Source: Anaeramoeba flamelloides
Lineage: Eukaryota > Metamonada > Anaeramoebidae
Assembly: GCA_027625915.1 (NCBI GenBank)
Contig: JANTQA010000070.1
Location: 12,963,001 to 13,027,000 of the forward strand
DNA length: 64,000 nt
Reading direction: 5' to 3'
The position numbers and the translations under genes are program-made. A model generated the notes under the pieces. That model worked only from the letters and a program-made list of their open reading frames with translations. It was not told the DNA's origin and did not search any database. Shown piece after piece: positions 1 through 12,300 of this stretch (the first letter of the stretch is position 1; the number at the start of each line of letters is the position of its first letter).

Positions 1-3000
1 AAATATCTAACATCTTTAAGGGTATTTTATATTTAATAACAATTTTCGACAAATAAATAAAAAATATAAAAAAAAAAAAATTCAAATTTACGATTTGTTG
101 TTTTGTTTTTTGATGCTTTTGTGGTATGCTAACTTCATTAACCTTTGAATCAGATAGATTATTTTTGGATTGTTTATCCGATTGAAGATCTTCAAGATAA
201 TTCTTCCTGATTTTTAATTTGTGATTTTCATTATTTGATTGATTTTCATTTTTATCATTTAACTTTTTTTCTTCATTGGAAAGATTATTATTATTGATGT
301 TAAAATCTTGTATTTCTTCTTCTTCTTCTTCATTATTTGGATCTATTTCACTTTTAATAATTTTCATTTCGTTTCCAATTTCTATTTTTCCATTTCCATT
401 TTCATTTTCATTTTCATTAATTTTAATATTTTTTTCAATATTTTTATTTTGAGAAAGTATAATTTTTTCAAATTGTGCTTTTTCATTTTTATTTACATTT
501 CCATTTCCATTTCCAATTTCATTTTCATTTTCATTTTCATTTTCCTTAAATTTATCATTTTTTTCAACATTTTTATTTTGAGAAATTTTAATTTTTTCTG
601 TTTCTTTATAATGAACAAAACTTTCAATTATTAATGGAATATAAAAATTCTTTAACAAATTGATCGAAAGAGAAGTGTTCAATTCAGAAATTTGTAAATT
701 AAAAATATCTTCTAAATAATAAAAATCATCAATTTGACTAAATAATTTATCATCAAGAATTCTATTAAAAAAATTTTTTTGTGAATAAGATTTATATGTA
801 TTATTTAGAGAACATAAAATAAATTAGTTTGAACTTGAAAACATCCATAATTTACTTATAAATTATTTTAAAAAATATATAATATATTTAGAATTAAACT
901 GTTTTCCAAAAATTTTCGGTATCAATTTTGTAAGTTTGAAAATATTCTTTCTTTTTATGATTGTGGAATAATATTAATAAACCACTTAATATTTTGAATT
1001 ATTAGGGAAATTCGTGAAAATTATTTTTTAGTGTGAAAATAAAGATTATCGAGAGTATTGGATGAAAATCGTGAATTTCTGATTTTATTATGAATAAAAA
1101 TAGTTTTCATGAATTTACCAATTATTCCTGAAAATCTTTTTGTCCAATTCAAAATTTTAAGTTATAATTTTATTCTGTTACAAAAAATTTAAATATTAAA
1201 GCATTAGTTAAATAATTTTTACATAATATTTTTTTAATTTTTATTGACTTTTTAAGTCATTTTTTTCAGCAATAATTTGTAACTAAAAATTATTCCCAAT
1301 TTATTACAACTTTCTTTTTAATTATCGCGAATTTGTACATTATTGTGGGTTTTTAATTTTATCAGAAATATTTCAGATTATCAGCAAAAAAAAGTGAAAT
1401 TGATGAGAATTTACATTATAATAAAAAGATAAATTAATCACTAATTTGTCGATTTGTTATCAAACTTCTCATATTGCTGAAAGTTCCTATTATTATATTT
1501 AATATCTTTTGTTTCTTTAAAAATATAAATAATTAAAATATAAAACACTGTATAAAAAACAGTTGGTCAAATCATTTTTGAATTTCTAATTCGTATTTTT
1601 CGTTTTGATGCAAACAAAATTGAAAATTTATTTTTTTTGAAACATTAAACTATTTTTCAAAATTGCTGAAATATTTTAAATTAAATATTACACCATTTAA
1701 AATTTTTTTCTTTGTTTGTGAAAGAAAGATTAAATTATTTTACAAAAATCATATTTTACAATTTTTTTTATTAATCATCATTTTTTAAACAATTCAAATT
1801 CTTCTACATCCGAAAAATTCGAAGTAGAAAATAATTATTTTACATTTAAACGATAATTCTATATGCTCAATCACAAATAAATTAACTTTTAGTATTTAAA
1901 ATCTTCGTAATTGATTAAGATTTGGATAAACGTTTCTCCTTTTTCCAATAATAATAATAATAATATTAAAAAAATATAAAAATTGTGAATTTAATTAAAA
2001 AAATTTTTTTAGATAATAGTTTATAAAAACATATAAGCTTAATTTCAAAAATAGGGGAAGATTTTTCATCAGAAAAAAATTTGTTTTATTGTTTTTTTTT
2101 TTTTTTTGTATAATAATGTATTTTACTAGAGTGTTTAGATATAATAACCAATATAGATTAATAATTTAAAAATATAGTGTAATCATTTTATTTTTTGAAA
2201 GATAAATGAAAAACGAAAAAAATAATAATAAAAAAGTTTGCACCTAATTTTGAAATTTGGGTTTTGCTATTTCTGAAAAAGCGTATCAAATTTATTTTAA
2301 AATATTGTATCTTTATTAAACTTTAATCTAATAAAAGTATTTAAATATCCACAATGGTTATTCCATTAATTAATTCTGAATAATAATTCAATTTTTGTAT
2401 TTGTAAGACATTGCTTGAATTAAGGATACTAAAGTTTTCTGATCTAAAATTTTATCTGAAGTTTTTTAAGGGTGAAATTAATTTTCAATTTTTTCTTTTT
2501 GATCGAAAAAAATTATTTCCCAAAGATGATTAATCTCAAAAAAATTTTGTAAGAAAAATTTTAACTGTAAACTACTTTCGAAAAATAAGGGCCCAGTTTT
2601 TCAAATGATACTCAGGAAAACTAATTATATGAGGAACCCTGTAAATAATCATCAATAAACTAGAAGTTGATGGATAATCATCAGAAGAACAAATACTAAC
2701 AAGGTGTCTTCTTTAAAAATTTTTTATACGTTGAACAAAATCTATTTCATTTTTTGTACCAAAATATGGCTAAAAAAAATCATCCAAAATTTTACAACAT
2801 CTGGATATTATCGAATTTTTTTCGGTTGTAAGAGTAATTTGATTGAGAATTAAATTGAAATTTTTCATCATGTAAAAATATTAAATGTAAATCAGTGAAG
2901 AAAAATTGACATCTGAAACTATTTGATTGAAAAAACTAACAAACAAAAAAAAATCAAATTGTCATCTGATTGTTTGATAATTTTTTTTATTTTCTTCCAA

Positions 3001-6000
3001 TTTTTCAGTCAAAAGTTTGGTTAGTAAATTATGAAGTAGAAAATTTTATTTAAATTACATCATTAATCAACTGCCCAACATCATATTGAAATTCAATGAT
3101 TCTAGAACGAGATCTCGAAATTTGGTCCCCTATTTTTTGAATTTAGTTTATTTTATTCTTTAAAAAGATCAGTTGTATCCTTATCCCATTGCCTATTTTT
3201 TACTGAAATCGGCCATACCTCACTTAGTATAAAAAAAGTGTGTAAATTTATTTTTTCCATTTTTTGGAAATATTTTCATGAACATATTTTGAAATATACC
3301 TAATTGGTTTAGTCAGCAGTAGTATTATCTCTCTTAATTTAATATTACCAATTCATGAATAGAAATACATACCGAAAAAATATTATTTGATATATCAAAA
3401 AAAAATGCACCACTTTTCTGAAAATACCTTATAGTTATATATACATATATGGATTATAATGAATTCTTTGTATTTTTATTTGTTTAAAATTCCAAATTCT
3501 TTACTTTTTCTTCATTTTTTTCTTTTAAAATTGAATGACTTTTTTGTCAAACCTTTGATCATTAAAAATCTAAAATTTATGAGTGATATTTATTGATCCA
3601 AAAATTATTGTTTTAAATCATTTAATTGAATAATCTTTCTTAATTTTAAATACAAAATCTGAAAATGAATTACATTTGAAAGTCTTTAAAGCGGCACCGA
3701 GGATTTAAAAGTAAGTCGGTACCGTCTTTTACAAAACATTTTTTTATAAAATTACTTTTTAATTAAACTCGATATTTAAAGGCACAGCATTTGGATAGAG
3801 TTTAAGAAAGTAAGTACATTTTACTATTTTGAAAAATTTTAATTGTGAGAACCTTACTGAAAAATATTTTTTGAGTGCGACCAGATATTGATACTTTGAA
3901 ACCAAAACACCATCCACTGCTCTATTTGTGGAAAGAAAGCCAACCCAAAGTAATTCAGAGTTGAAATTTTTAATTTTTGAATTTTTGAAACATTTTTTTT
4001 GATTCAATTTTTGGTTTTATTAAATTTGGTTTTGGATCTAGAAATGTGTTTATACGAATGCTTGAAATTAATCCAACAGTAAAACCAAAAAAAATATACC
4101 CCAAAAGGTGTGTATTTGAAACAAATCTTTTCTTTTAGAAGACCAAACACGAAAGATCACCCTTCCAAATAAATTTGTTGAAATCAAGAATGACAAAAAA
4201 AAAATCGATCAAAAGCCTATTTTCGAAGATTTGTTTTCTTTATCTTCTTAATTTGTATGAATCCAATTAATTTATAACCTTGAATTTCTCGCTCCATTAC
4301 TATTTATTATTATTTTACAAAATATTTTTTTACAAATTTGTTTTCAAAATTCTTTTTTCAAATATTTTTATCAAACCAAACCAAAATAAAGAATACTATT
4401 TCAAAAATTAAAGTAAAGGGGTTGGATTCTCGGAATTAATAAAAAACATTTACAAAAGATTCAACCCAAAATAAAAAGAAAAATTTAGAAAAAATTTCAA
4501 TCAGATTCAGAATTATTTTGAGTTCTCATTTTATTGGTAAATAAATAATTATAAAAATCAAACGAATTTGTTCAATAAATCTTGATTTCTGAGGAGGAAT
4601 TTAATAAATATCCTATTTTCTGAACTCAATCAAGAATTAGACGAATCAAATGAAAATAGGATTTTTAAATTCATTTTGGAAATTCTTTAGTAATAAAAAG
4701 TAATTTTGTTTTTCAAAAATTTTCCAAACAAAAGTATTTTCATGAAGAATCAATAAACAAAACCAAATTAAGAATAAGTAATTGTATCAAATATTATAGA
4801 TAAGATCAAGAAATAAATGATTTTTATTTATTTTTTTTTGATCAATCTTTTTCATTTTTTTGAATTCCATTTTTTTAGTTGCTATGAAAATAGATTAAAC
4901 TAGGATATATTCCACTCCCGTATTTATTAAAATATCAATCTTTTTGTTAAAGAAATGATTTGAATCATTCAGTTTCACATAAATGATTGGCAATCAAAAT
5001 TTGAAAAATGTACTTTCTCCCGTAATTAAAAAGCAATTTTAAAAAAAATGTTTCAAAAATTGAGTTATTTTTGTTTTTATACCATCAGCGTGATTTAAAA
5101 AACGCTGAAAAAAAAACTCGATTCAAAAAGTTTTTCATTTATTTTAAAAAACTTGTTGATATAAAACATTTTAAAGAATATTCATAAATGATCTTTCATT
5201 AGTTTTTTGAAATTAAAGCAAAAAATGGTTTGTATAGCTTTTCTAAAAGAATTTACAATACTTTCTTTGATATTTTTTTTCAGTTCTTTTAAAATTCTCA
5301 GGGGTTCCGGAAAAAAATGTACATTCAAATATAAGGAAAAATTCAAAATCTCAGCAAACAAAAAAAAAAAAAAAAAAAAAAACAAATGAATAAATACTTA
5401 CTTGATATTTACATTTTTTGATTGAAGTAATTCTTCTATTGACAAACAATTCATTCTTATAAACCAAACCAAATTATTGAAATAAGGAACTTTTTTTGAG
5501 TCTAAAATAAGCAGCCGAACTGGTTGGTAATTAACTAGTAAGTATTGAAAAATGATTGGGATTGTGTTCAATTGTCAATAATATAATATTTGTACCAAAA
5601 AATATTTTGTGGTTGCATAGGTTAGAAAAAAGAAGACTGTGAATATTTTGATTTTATTAAAAAAAAAAAAAGAATCCAATAATCAAAAACAAGAAAAAAA
5701 GAAAAAAATCTTGGAAAAATAAAAAGAAGCACAAATACGAATAAATTGATACCTTTAAAAACATTTAAAGTTATTGTTCGAACAGCTATTCTAACCATCC
5801 CTTCTTCATGATTAAAAAATTTGATTGACTTGCTGTAAAGAGGAATTTCCTTTGTTTTGAGATCATAAAACAATTGAATTGTGTTGTTATTTATTTTTAA
5901 AGACAGGGCCTTTAAAAAGGAAATATAATATGCAAGGACCTCTTCATTTGAAAAACTAAACTGATGAGTGATAATCGAATTAATATGGTTATTGGAAAGG

Positions 6001-6584
6001 AGGAAATAAATCGACTTTTCACTTTTGAGATTTTCGATCATTATTGACAAGGTTTGTAATAATTGGATTTTGACTGAGGTGGGGGACTTTTGAACAAGAA
6101 ATCTTAAAAACCAACTAATTATATTTTTTTCCAAAAACCAGCTTTGAGGGAAAAGAAAGAAAAAATTGTATTTTTTTTTTTGTTTGAGTGGCTTGAAACA
6201 AAGTATTAGAGAGAAAAAAAAAACAAAAAAAAAACAAAAAGGAAGAAAGAAGATTATTAAAAAAAAATTAAAACAAAAAGACTTACTCAAAAAATCTTTC
6301 GTTATGTTGATCACCCCAAATCATTAACTCTGCGATTTCTCTCAGTGTTTCAACAAGTATTTTTTTATTGTCTTGGGAGATTGTTTGGTTATTTTGGATT
6401 ATTGTAAAAAGAAAGCTATTTGTTGGTTTAGAATTTTAGAGTTTTGTGAAACAAAATATTAAATTAAAATTAGAATCCATGCAAAACGAGATGTAAAGAA
6501 AAAAAAAAAATAAGAATACTCTAAGTGCTCTAATGTAAACTTGTTTCTTTTTTTTTTTGTGAATAGTTTTTTTACAAAAGACAT
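1..6584 (-). CDS. CLEC16A: CLEC16A / GOP-1 family protein (FPL domain), 5' five exons, continues off the left edge
   Basis: Homologue of metazoan CLEC16A and Drosophila ema, which act in endosome maturation and mitophagy on endomembranes. Exons, read in minus order: 6584-6520, 6415-6287, 6141-5753, 5534-5402 and 761-92; all phases agree (2,2,1,2,0), giving 462 residues in the window. The start ATG at 6584 opens a short basic leader followed by FTLEHL, which matches the N-terminus of the family. The FPL domain covers about residues 40-195. Diagnostic stretches are [57 protein letters not shown] and [13 protein letters not shown]. These are followed by [11 protein letters not shown] and, in exon 5, [17 protein letters not shown] then a Glu/Asn-rich tail. 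The fourth intron (5401-762) is 4.6 kb and repeat-filled. The last donor is at 91, so the C-terminal part lies outside the window. Identity is very likely; cell role is by homology only. Confidence 0.93.
2034..2262. repeat. MITE-like repeat R5, copy 1 (CLEC16A intron 4)
   Basis: A 230-bp unit that reappears as a direct copy at 31458-31690. It begins TAAGCTTAATTTCAAAAATA and ends GCACCTAATTTTGAAATTTG, so the two ends form an imperfect inverted repeat of about 24 bp. The interior holds a long T run. It has no coding capacity. It is probably a non-autonomous DNA transposon, but no clean target duplication was found. Confidence 0.6.
2380..3440. repeat. Diverged dispersed repeat R6, copy 1
   Basis: This part of CLEC16A intron 4 shares scattered similar blocks with 23990-24480, such as a GGAAATATTTT-GAT/CATGAA-ATAT segment and a shared TGCACCACTTTT/TGTCACTCTTTT end followed by TA-rich DNA. 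The second copy is shorter and much diverged. No open frame of note was seen. The assignment rests on eye comparison only. Confidence 0.35.
3880..5050 (+). repeat. Dispersed repeat R1, copy 1, old mobile element remnant
   Basis: About 1.15 kb that matches 15130-16275 over its length, for example CTATTTGTGGAAAGAAA, TTTTTGGATCTAGAAATGTG, CCAAATAAATTTG and GAATTCTC blocks. In both copies one frame reads GSRNVFI followed by a Lys-rich stretch (KPKK / NQKK), suggesting a degraded coding element. Here that frame is interrupted. The family is unknown; a DNA transposon N-terminal DNA-binding region is possible but not shown. It lies inside CLEC16A intron 4. Confidence 0.55.
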
Positions 6585-6639
6585 CGAAAGTAGGAAAAGA
6601 AAAAAAAAAAGATCTAGAAAAAATGATATTTAAATCTTT

Positions 6640-7739
6640 TCATTTGTAGTTTCGGAAGAAAGTCAAAAGAAACACTTTGATCTGGAAAGAGTAAGTTGAC
6701 TTGATCAGTTGGGTTGAAAAGTTAGTATATCTCAGAATAAAATCAAAGAACTTTTGATAGAGATCTTTCAAATGCTTTTTTATCATCACTTTATTATTAT
6801 CTACTTTAATTCCGAATTGGTTTTCTATTACTATATGAACAAATAAAATGTTTAGTTGTTTTTGGTATCTCAAAATAATGAAAAATTCTACAATTTTTTT
6901 CGTTCATTTTCTTGTTTTTTAAATTTAATCATTTAACTCTCATAACTTCTCATTAATTTTAAACTTAACAAAATCTTGAACACCTTTAGTCAAATATCAG
7001 TTTATTTTTTAAAAAAAAGTGTCGAAATAATAATTTGTAAGACCCCTTTTGAATTTTTAATAAAATAATCTAAAAATAGATTTATTTTTTTTTTAAAAAA
7101 AGAATATTATATTTATTTTTTTAACATATGTTTTTGAGAAGAATCAATTTGAAAACAGTTATCAATATTATATTAAATAGAGATATTATGTATTAAAATT
7201 AGCAAAACTTTATTTAAACTTCTCAAGAGAATTATTAAAAACCCTCAGAATCTTTTTTTTTTTTTTACTTTTGTCGAATATAAATTATCTAAATACATTA
7301 AAGTATAAACTTTTTTAAAAAGATAAAACCTAATATATATATAATTCAGGAAATTAAAAATCTTGTTAAGTTATCTTTTGATATTAAGATTAACAAATAA
7401 ATAGTTTTTTTTATTTTTGATTGAATTAAACATTCTATAAAATAAATCGAAAATTTTTTGATTAAGGAATTAATCCAAATAAATAAAAAGAATAAGAATA
7501 ATATTATTGGATATAATTCAAAATAAAGATTCATTATTTATCCTATCATTGGTTAATGATAAAGAAAATTAAGATTCTTTATTAATATTTCTAAACAAAA
7601 ATTTAGAAATTCTGGAAAACCTATAGAAAGATTATCACTATAAAAAATAGACAATCTAGAATTAATAATTGTTTATTACATACCATTCACTTTCTCAAGT
7701 TCAAAAGAATTGAGTAAAATCTTTGCTCTTACTTTGTCC
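6640..7739 (-). CDS. Possible small TRAPP/sedlin-like (longin-fold) protein, exon structure incomplete
   Basis: Two exon-like pieces were found. The last, 6868-6640, has a good acceptor and ends in TGA 55 bp before the CLEC16A start. It encodes about 75 residues (LNILFVHIV, then KKHLKDLYQKFFDFIL, then a basic end). An upstream piece, 7739-7684, encodes DKVRAKILLNSFELEKVN between a TTGTAG acceptor and a GTATGT donor. The pattern of a hydrophobic strand followed by two helices resembles the C-terminal half of TRAPPC2/TRAPPC2L/TRAPPC1, tethering-complex subunits on the Golgi. The phases of the two pieces do not join directly (1 against 2), so at least one middle exon and the first exon are missing from this model. 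Similarity is weak and the call may be wrong. Confidence 0.3.
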
Positions 7740-9383
7740 CTACAATTTTTGGAAAAGATAGTGTACTTTTTTTTAATTTCTTAAATTTTAAAAAAACAAT
7801 AACAAATCAAAAACTTTAGTTTCCTCTCCCACTTTTTCTAAAAAAAAAAAAAATTGGTTATTTTTTAATGGGCTGCAGTGTTAAGTATGACTTCCTCAAA
7901 CATATAAAAAAATAAGATTTCAAAAATTCACTCTGATTTTTTTTTTAGTTTAAAATTTTTTTATTATTTTTTATTTTTCTACATTTTGGAAATAGAAAGT
8001 TATTCTGCTTTTAAAAATCAATTAAGAGATCAAATTAATTAACTAATAAATCGATAGATTGATTCCAAAAAAATTTTTATCCTCACCCAAGTGTTATTTA
8101 AGAGATCCAGTGATTTTTTACAATAGAAATTCAAGTTGTTTAATAAAATTAACAGTTTTTTTTTGGTCGAAATTGTTTGATGAAATAAATAGGTTATTAT
8201 TTAGCTTTAAACGATACACAAATCCCCCCTGTTACAGATTAATGTTAATTGAATCCACAAACAAATAATTATAATGATTCGAAAACTTGTAAGAAAAGAA
8301 ATGAATATATTGTGTAAAATTTATATGTTTAATAATTTTAATGAATATAAAAACTTGAAACTATTGATTTCTGTTTTATTTTTCTCACAGAATATTAATA
8401 AATTATCAATAATAAAAGATAAAAATAAAAATATTTATTTTTTTATTATTTTTTTATCCCTACCGAATCTTTTTTATATTGGGAAGAAAACTTTCAAAGG
8501 AAAAATATCAAGTGGTTACTTACTAATAAACAGATACCGAAACACAAAAGTATAGGTAACTTGAAAATAAAAACGAAAAAGCAAAGGCTAAAAATGACCG
8601 AAGTTTTAAAGCAAATCAGATCAACAAGAAAAAAAAAATAACAACAATTAAATAACCATTCACAAGTGAACCTTCATGATCAATTATCAAATTATTAAAT
8701 CAACCAAAAGTATCTTGAATGAGATTTTGGAAATCCTTAATTACAATATCATAATTTTCATTTTTTTTTGTGATTTTTTGCCAATTGCTTCTTATAAACC
8801 CTTTTTTTTAAATTTCTTTTTCTTTTTTTCTTTTTTCTTTTCAATTTTTTGCTTTTGCCTTTTCAAACGATAAAAAAAAATGGGTGTGCTTTTTCCTTGA
8901 ACAATCGTGAAATCTATGATTTTACGCTTAAATTACCTTCAAGGAAATTTAAGTAAAAGGACATTTAGGGTGTAATTTACACTTTTTCCATCAATAAAAA
9001 AATAAAAATATTCATTTTTTTTTTCTCATTCTGTTTTTTCTTTTGTTTTTTTGTTTAATTAATTCTTTGACAAACCAAAATTGATAAAATAACTACTCTA
9101 ATATTTTATCAATTTATTTTTTTTTTCATAATTTTATTTATTAGCATTTAAAAAAAAACAAAATTGGGTATTAATCAAACATCATCTTTTTAGAATAAAA
9201 AAGACAGTTTTAAAAAAAAATAAATAAAATAATTTGAAAAATGTTAATGGATATTTATGATATTGTAGTTAAAATTATTGATAGAATAATTGTAAAAAAA
9301 GAATTAATCATTTAGGATTTTTTTTTTTTTTTTTTTTTATTTTTTTTATTTTTAGGAATACTTCTCATATCACTCACATAAGT
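7740..9383. other. Gene-poor interval between the TRAPP-like gene and TMEM214
   Basis: No convincing exon was seen on either strand. Short plus-strand open frames at 8059-8268 and 8274-8555 are A/T-biased and run into a repeat (R2 copy 1), so they are not called as genes. Homopolymer runs of T are frequent, including a run of about 20 at 9319-9338, just beyond the TMEM214 stop. Confidence 0.5.
8444..8998 (-). mobile_element. SINE-like retroposon R2, copy 1
   Basis: About 550 bp, similar along its length to 10932-11493. Shared blocks include GATCAATTATCAAATTATTA, CAACCAAAAGTATC, CCTTGAACAATCGTGAAATC and a GTAATTTACACTT end. The plus-strand start is T-rich, so on the minus strand the element ends in an A-rich tail. 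It is flanked by imperfect copies of an A/T-rich 20-22 bp sequence (AATAAAAATATTTATTTTTT and its near match). Long target duplications plus an A-tail fit a LINE-mobilised SINE. No clear pol III boxes were recognised. Confidence 0.6.
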
Positions 9384-12300
9384 TTATTTAAATATTAAAA
9401 TAAACAAAAATACGAAGACTATTAATAATAGTATAAATAATAATAAATGATTTGATTTTTTATGTTTCTTAATTCTTAATTTGAATTCCGAAAAAGTTTT
9501 GGCACATACTTGTATTTCAAGTTCTTGAACAATGCCAATTTCGTCATTAAACACATGTTGACTGTTAATTTTATCAAACATTTTACTATTGATATTTTGA
9601 AATATTTCAATATTTGACTTTATAAGTTGCAAATTTGGTTGTTTTTTTAAAGATTCCCAATTCATTAATAAAAACAAAATTAAATTATTTGTTTGCGAAA
9701 TATAATTTGAATATTTTTTTTCCCAAACTAAAAAGCAAGTGGGATCACATACTAAACTATCTACAAGATATTTATTGACTTTGTTTCTCAACCATATATT
9801 ATCATAACTAGCCAAACATAATAAATCTGGGAAATATAAATGCGGTGTTGAGGATGGATCAAAAAAAATTGATAGTTCTTCAATTAAACCTATTGTCTTT
9901 TCAATTCTATATATAATTTTTTCTGTAAAAAATTTTGAAAGCTTTATTTTTTTTTCCACAATGTTCATTTTCTTTTTATTTTCATTTTCATTTTTCTTTT
10001 TCTTTTCTCCCCTACTTCGCATCGAGTTTACCTTCCCCCCACCCTTTGTTTTTCCCTTTTCCACTTCAATTTCCTCTTCAATAATAATTTCTTTATTCAT
10101 AATAATTTCATTACCTTTTTTATTTGTTTTTTCTTTTTTTTGAATTTCATTTTCTTTTTTTTTTTTATCAAGTTTTTGATCTACCTTTTTATTTTTTATT
10201 GGATCAATTTTCCCATTTTTATAATTCTTCTGAATATCATTTTCCTGTTTACCTTCCCTTTCTTCAAATTTAAAATTATTTTCAATTAATGAACAATAAA
10301 AAAGTAAATATTCTTGGAAAATATGTGGTTTTATCATGGCTTCTGGTGTTGAACGAAGTTTCTTGTAATTTGTTTTATAAAAGAACAAGAATTCTAAAAA
10401 ATCAAATATCATATGCCCTCTTTCTTCTGTGCATTCTTGATCATACAGCAAAGGATAATATTCTTCAATCCATACTATAGAAATGGAAATCAATAGTTAT
10501 AGAATTATTTCAAATTTTATATTAATCAAATGTAAAAATCAAGAAAAAAACTAACTCAAACTTCGATAAGATTTGAGAAAAAATCTATTTTTAAATTTTT
10601 AATAATCTTTTAACATGAATTTCTTCAAAAATTTTTATTTTGAAAATTAACATAAAAATAATTGTATATTTTTTAAAAACACTTCTTTATCATTTTTAAA
10701 TCTTAATTTTCAAACTAAGTTGAACTTTTCCAGATTTTGTTTATTATGATTTTTTATTTTTTTATTTTAATTAAAACTAAGAATAGTAATCTTTAAAAAT
10801 TTTAAATATAATTTTTTTTGGAGGAAAAATTAATGTTTTGAAAAAAAGATAATGAAAATATTAATTTGGAAATAGATAACTTAAAATTATTAGATGTAAA
10901 TGTAAATTTAAATTAATTTAGAGAAAATTTATTTTTTTCCATTTTTCCCCTAGCTGAATCTTCTTTATATTGCGAAGAAGAGTTACAACGGAAAAAGATC
11001 AAGTGGTTACTTGCTAATACTGTGAGATTGGAACACGAAAATATGTGTAACTTGAAAATAAAAACAAAAAAGAAAAGGCTAAAATGATCAAAGGTTGAAA
11101 AGCAAATAAGATCAAAAAGAAAAAGTTAAGAAATTACAACAACTTAAACAACGATCCCCAAGTGAACATTCATGATCAATTATCAAATTATTAAATCAAC
11201 CAAAAGTATCGTGGCTGTGATTTTGGTAGTCCTTAATTAAAGATAGCATTGCTTTTTTTTTTTTTTTTGATTTTTTACCAATTGTTACTTATAAACCCTT
11301 TTTTTTTTTTTTTTTTTCTTTTTCCTTTTTTCTTTGCAATTTTTTGCTTTTGCTTTTTAAACATAAAAAAAATTGGGTGTGCCTTTTCCTTGAACAATCG
11401 TGAAATCTATGATTTTACGCTGAAATTACCTTTGAGGAAATTTAAGTAAAAGGACATCTAGAGTGTAATTTACACTTCTTCCATCAATAATAATAATTTA
11501 GAGAAAATTTAATATCCAATATTTCTGAGTGGAAAAGTTAAGAATCTTTAAAAATGATTAAATAAAATAATAATTTAAATAAACAGTTGTAACGCGGAAT
11601 ATTATAGAGATGGAGTATTGTGGAGTTCCATCAAGTGCTGTAGCTTTTCCAGAATTCAAAAGAATTATAAAAAAATCAAAGATTTTACTAAATGCTTTTG
11701 AATTCTGGAAAAGCTAAAGATGGTTTTTTTAATTTGAGAAATTAAAAGACAATTTAAGAAATTTTCTTTTTATTTCACAATTTAAAAAAAAACCGTCTTT
11801 AGGATATCTTGACTTTTCTTTTTATTCAGAAAATTGATAGATTTTCGTTAGGTTTTTTTTACTTTAGAAATAAACCGAAAATTTATTAAAATTTTCGATT
11901 TATTTCTAAAGTAAAAAAAACCTAGAACACTTCACAAATAAAATAGAAAACCTCAAAGAAACCTATAACACTTCACAAATAAAACAGAAAACCTCAAGAA
12001 AACCGTCATTAGGCTTTCCATAATTTAAAAGAATAGAGAAAAATCTAAGATTTTATTCAATTTTGTTTGAAATTCTGGAAAAGCTAGGCACTCTACAGAA
12101 TCACTTTCCAAACCGATAATTTGAATTAGAGATATTGTTGAATCGAGTGAGGAAGTGAATCTGGACAATTCTCTCAAGAATTTGATACACTTCATAAATT
12201 GAGAGGTATTTTGTTCCAATTCTCATTAGCTTTTATAATAGCCAAAAAAATATTTTAAATTAGTCAGAATAATTCTTCCAAAAGTGTTTTTATGATTCTA

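Noticed and set aside
308-634. Plus-strand Phe/Ile-rich open frame
   Set aside because: Antisense of the Asn/Glu-rich tail of the CLEC16A-like exon 5.
3690-3726. GC-richer hairpin GCGGCACCGAGG...GTCGGTACCG, reminiscent of a guide-RNA scaffold
   Set aside because: Short, mismatched, with no repeats, spacers or cas-like genes; eukaryotic intron context. Chance resemblance.
5182-5385. Minus-strand open frame as the next CLEC16A exon
   Set aside because: It follows the donor at 5401 and lacks family similarity; the exon at 761-92 fits in phase and by sequence.
12025-12219. Minus-strand open frame (ELSRFTSSLDSTISLIQIIG) as an exon
   Set aside because: Same reason, and it overlaps palindrome array A1.
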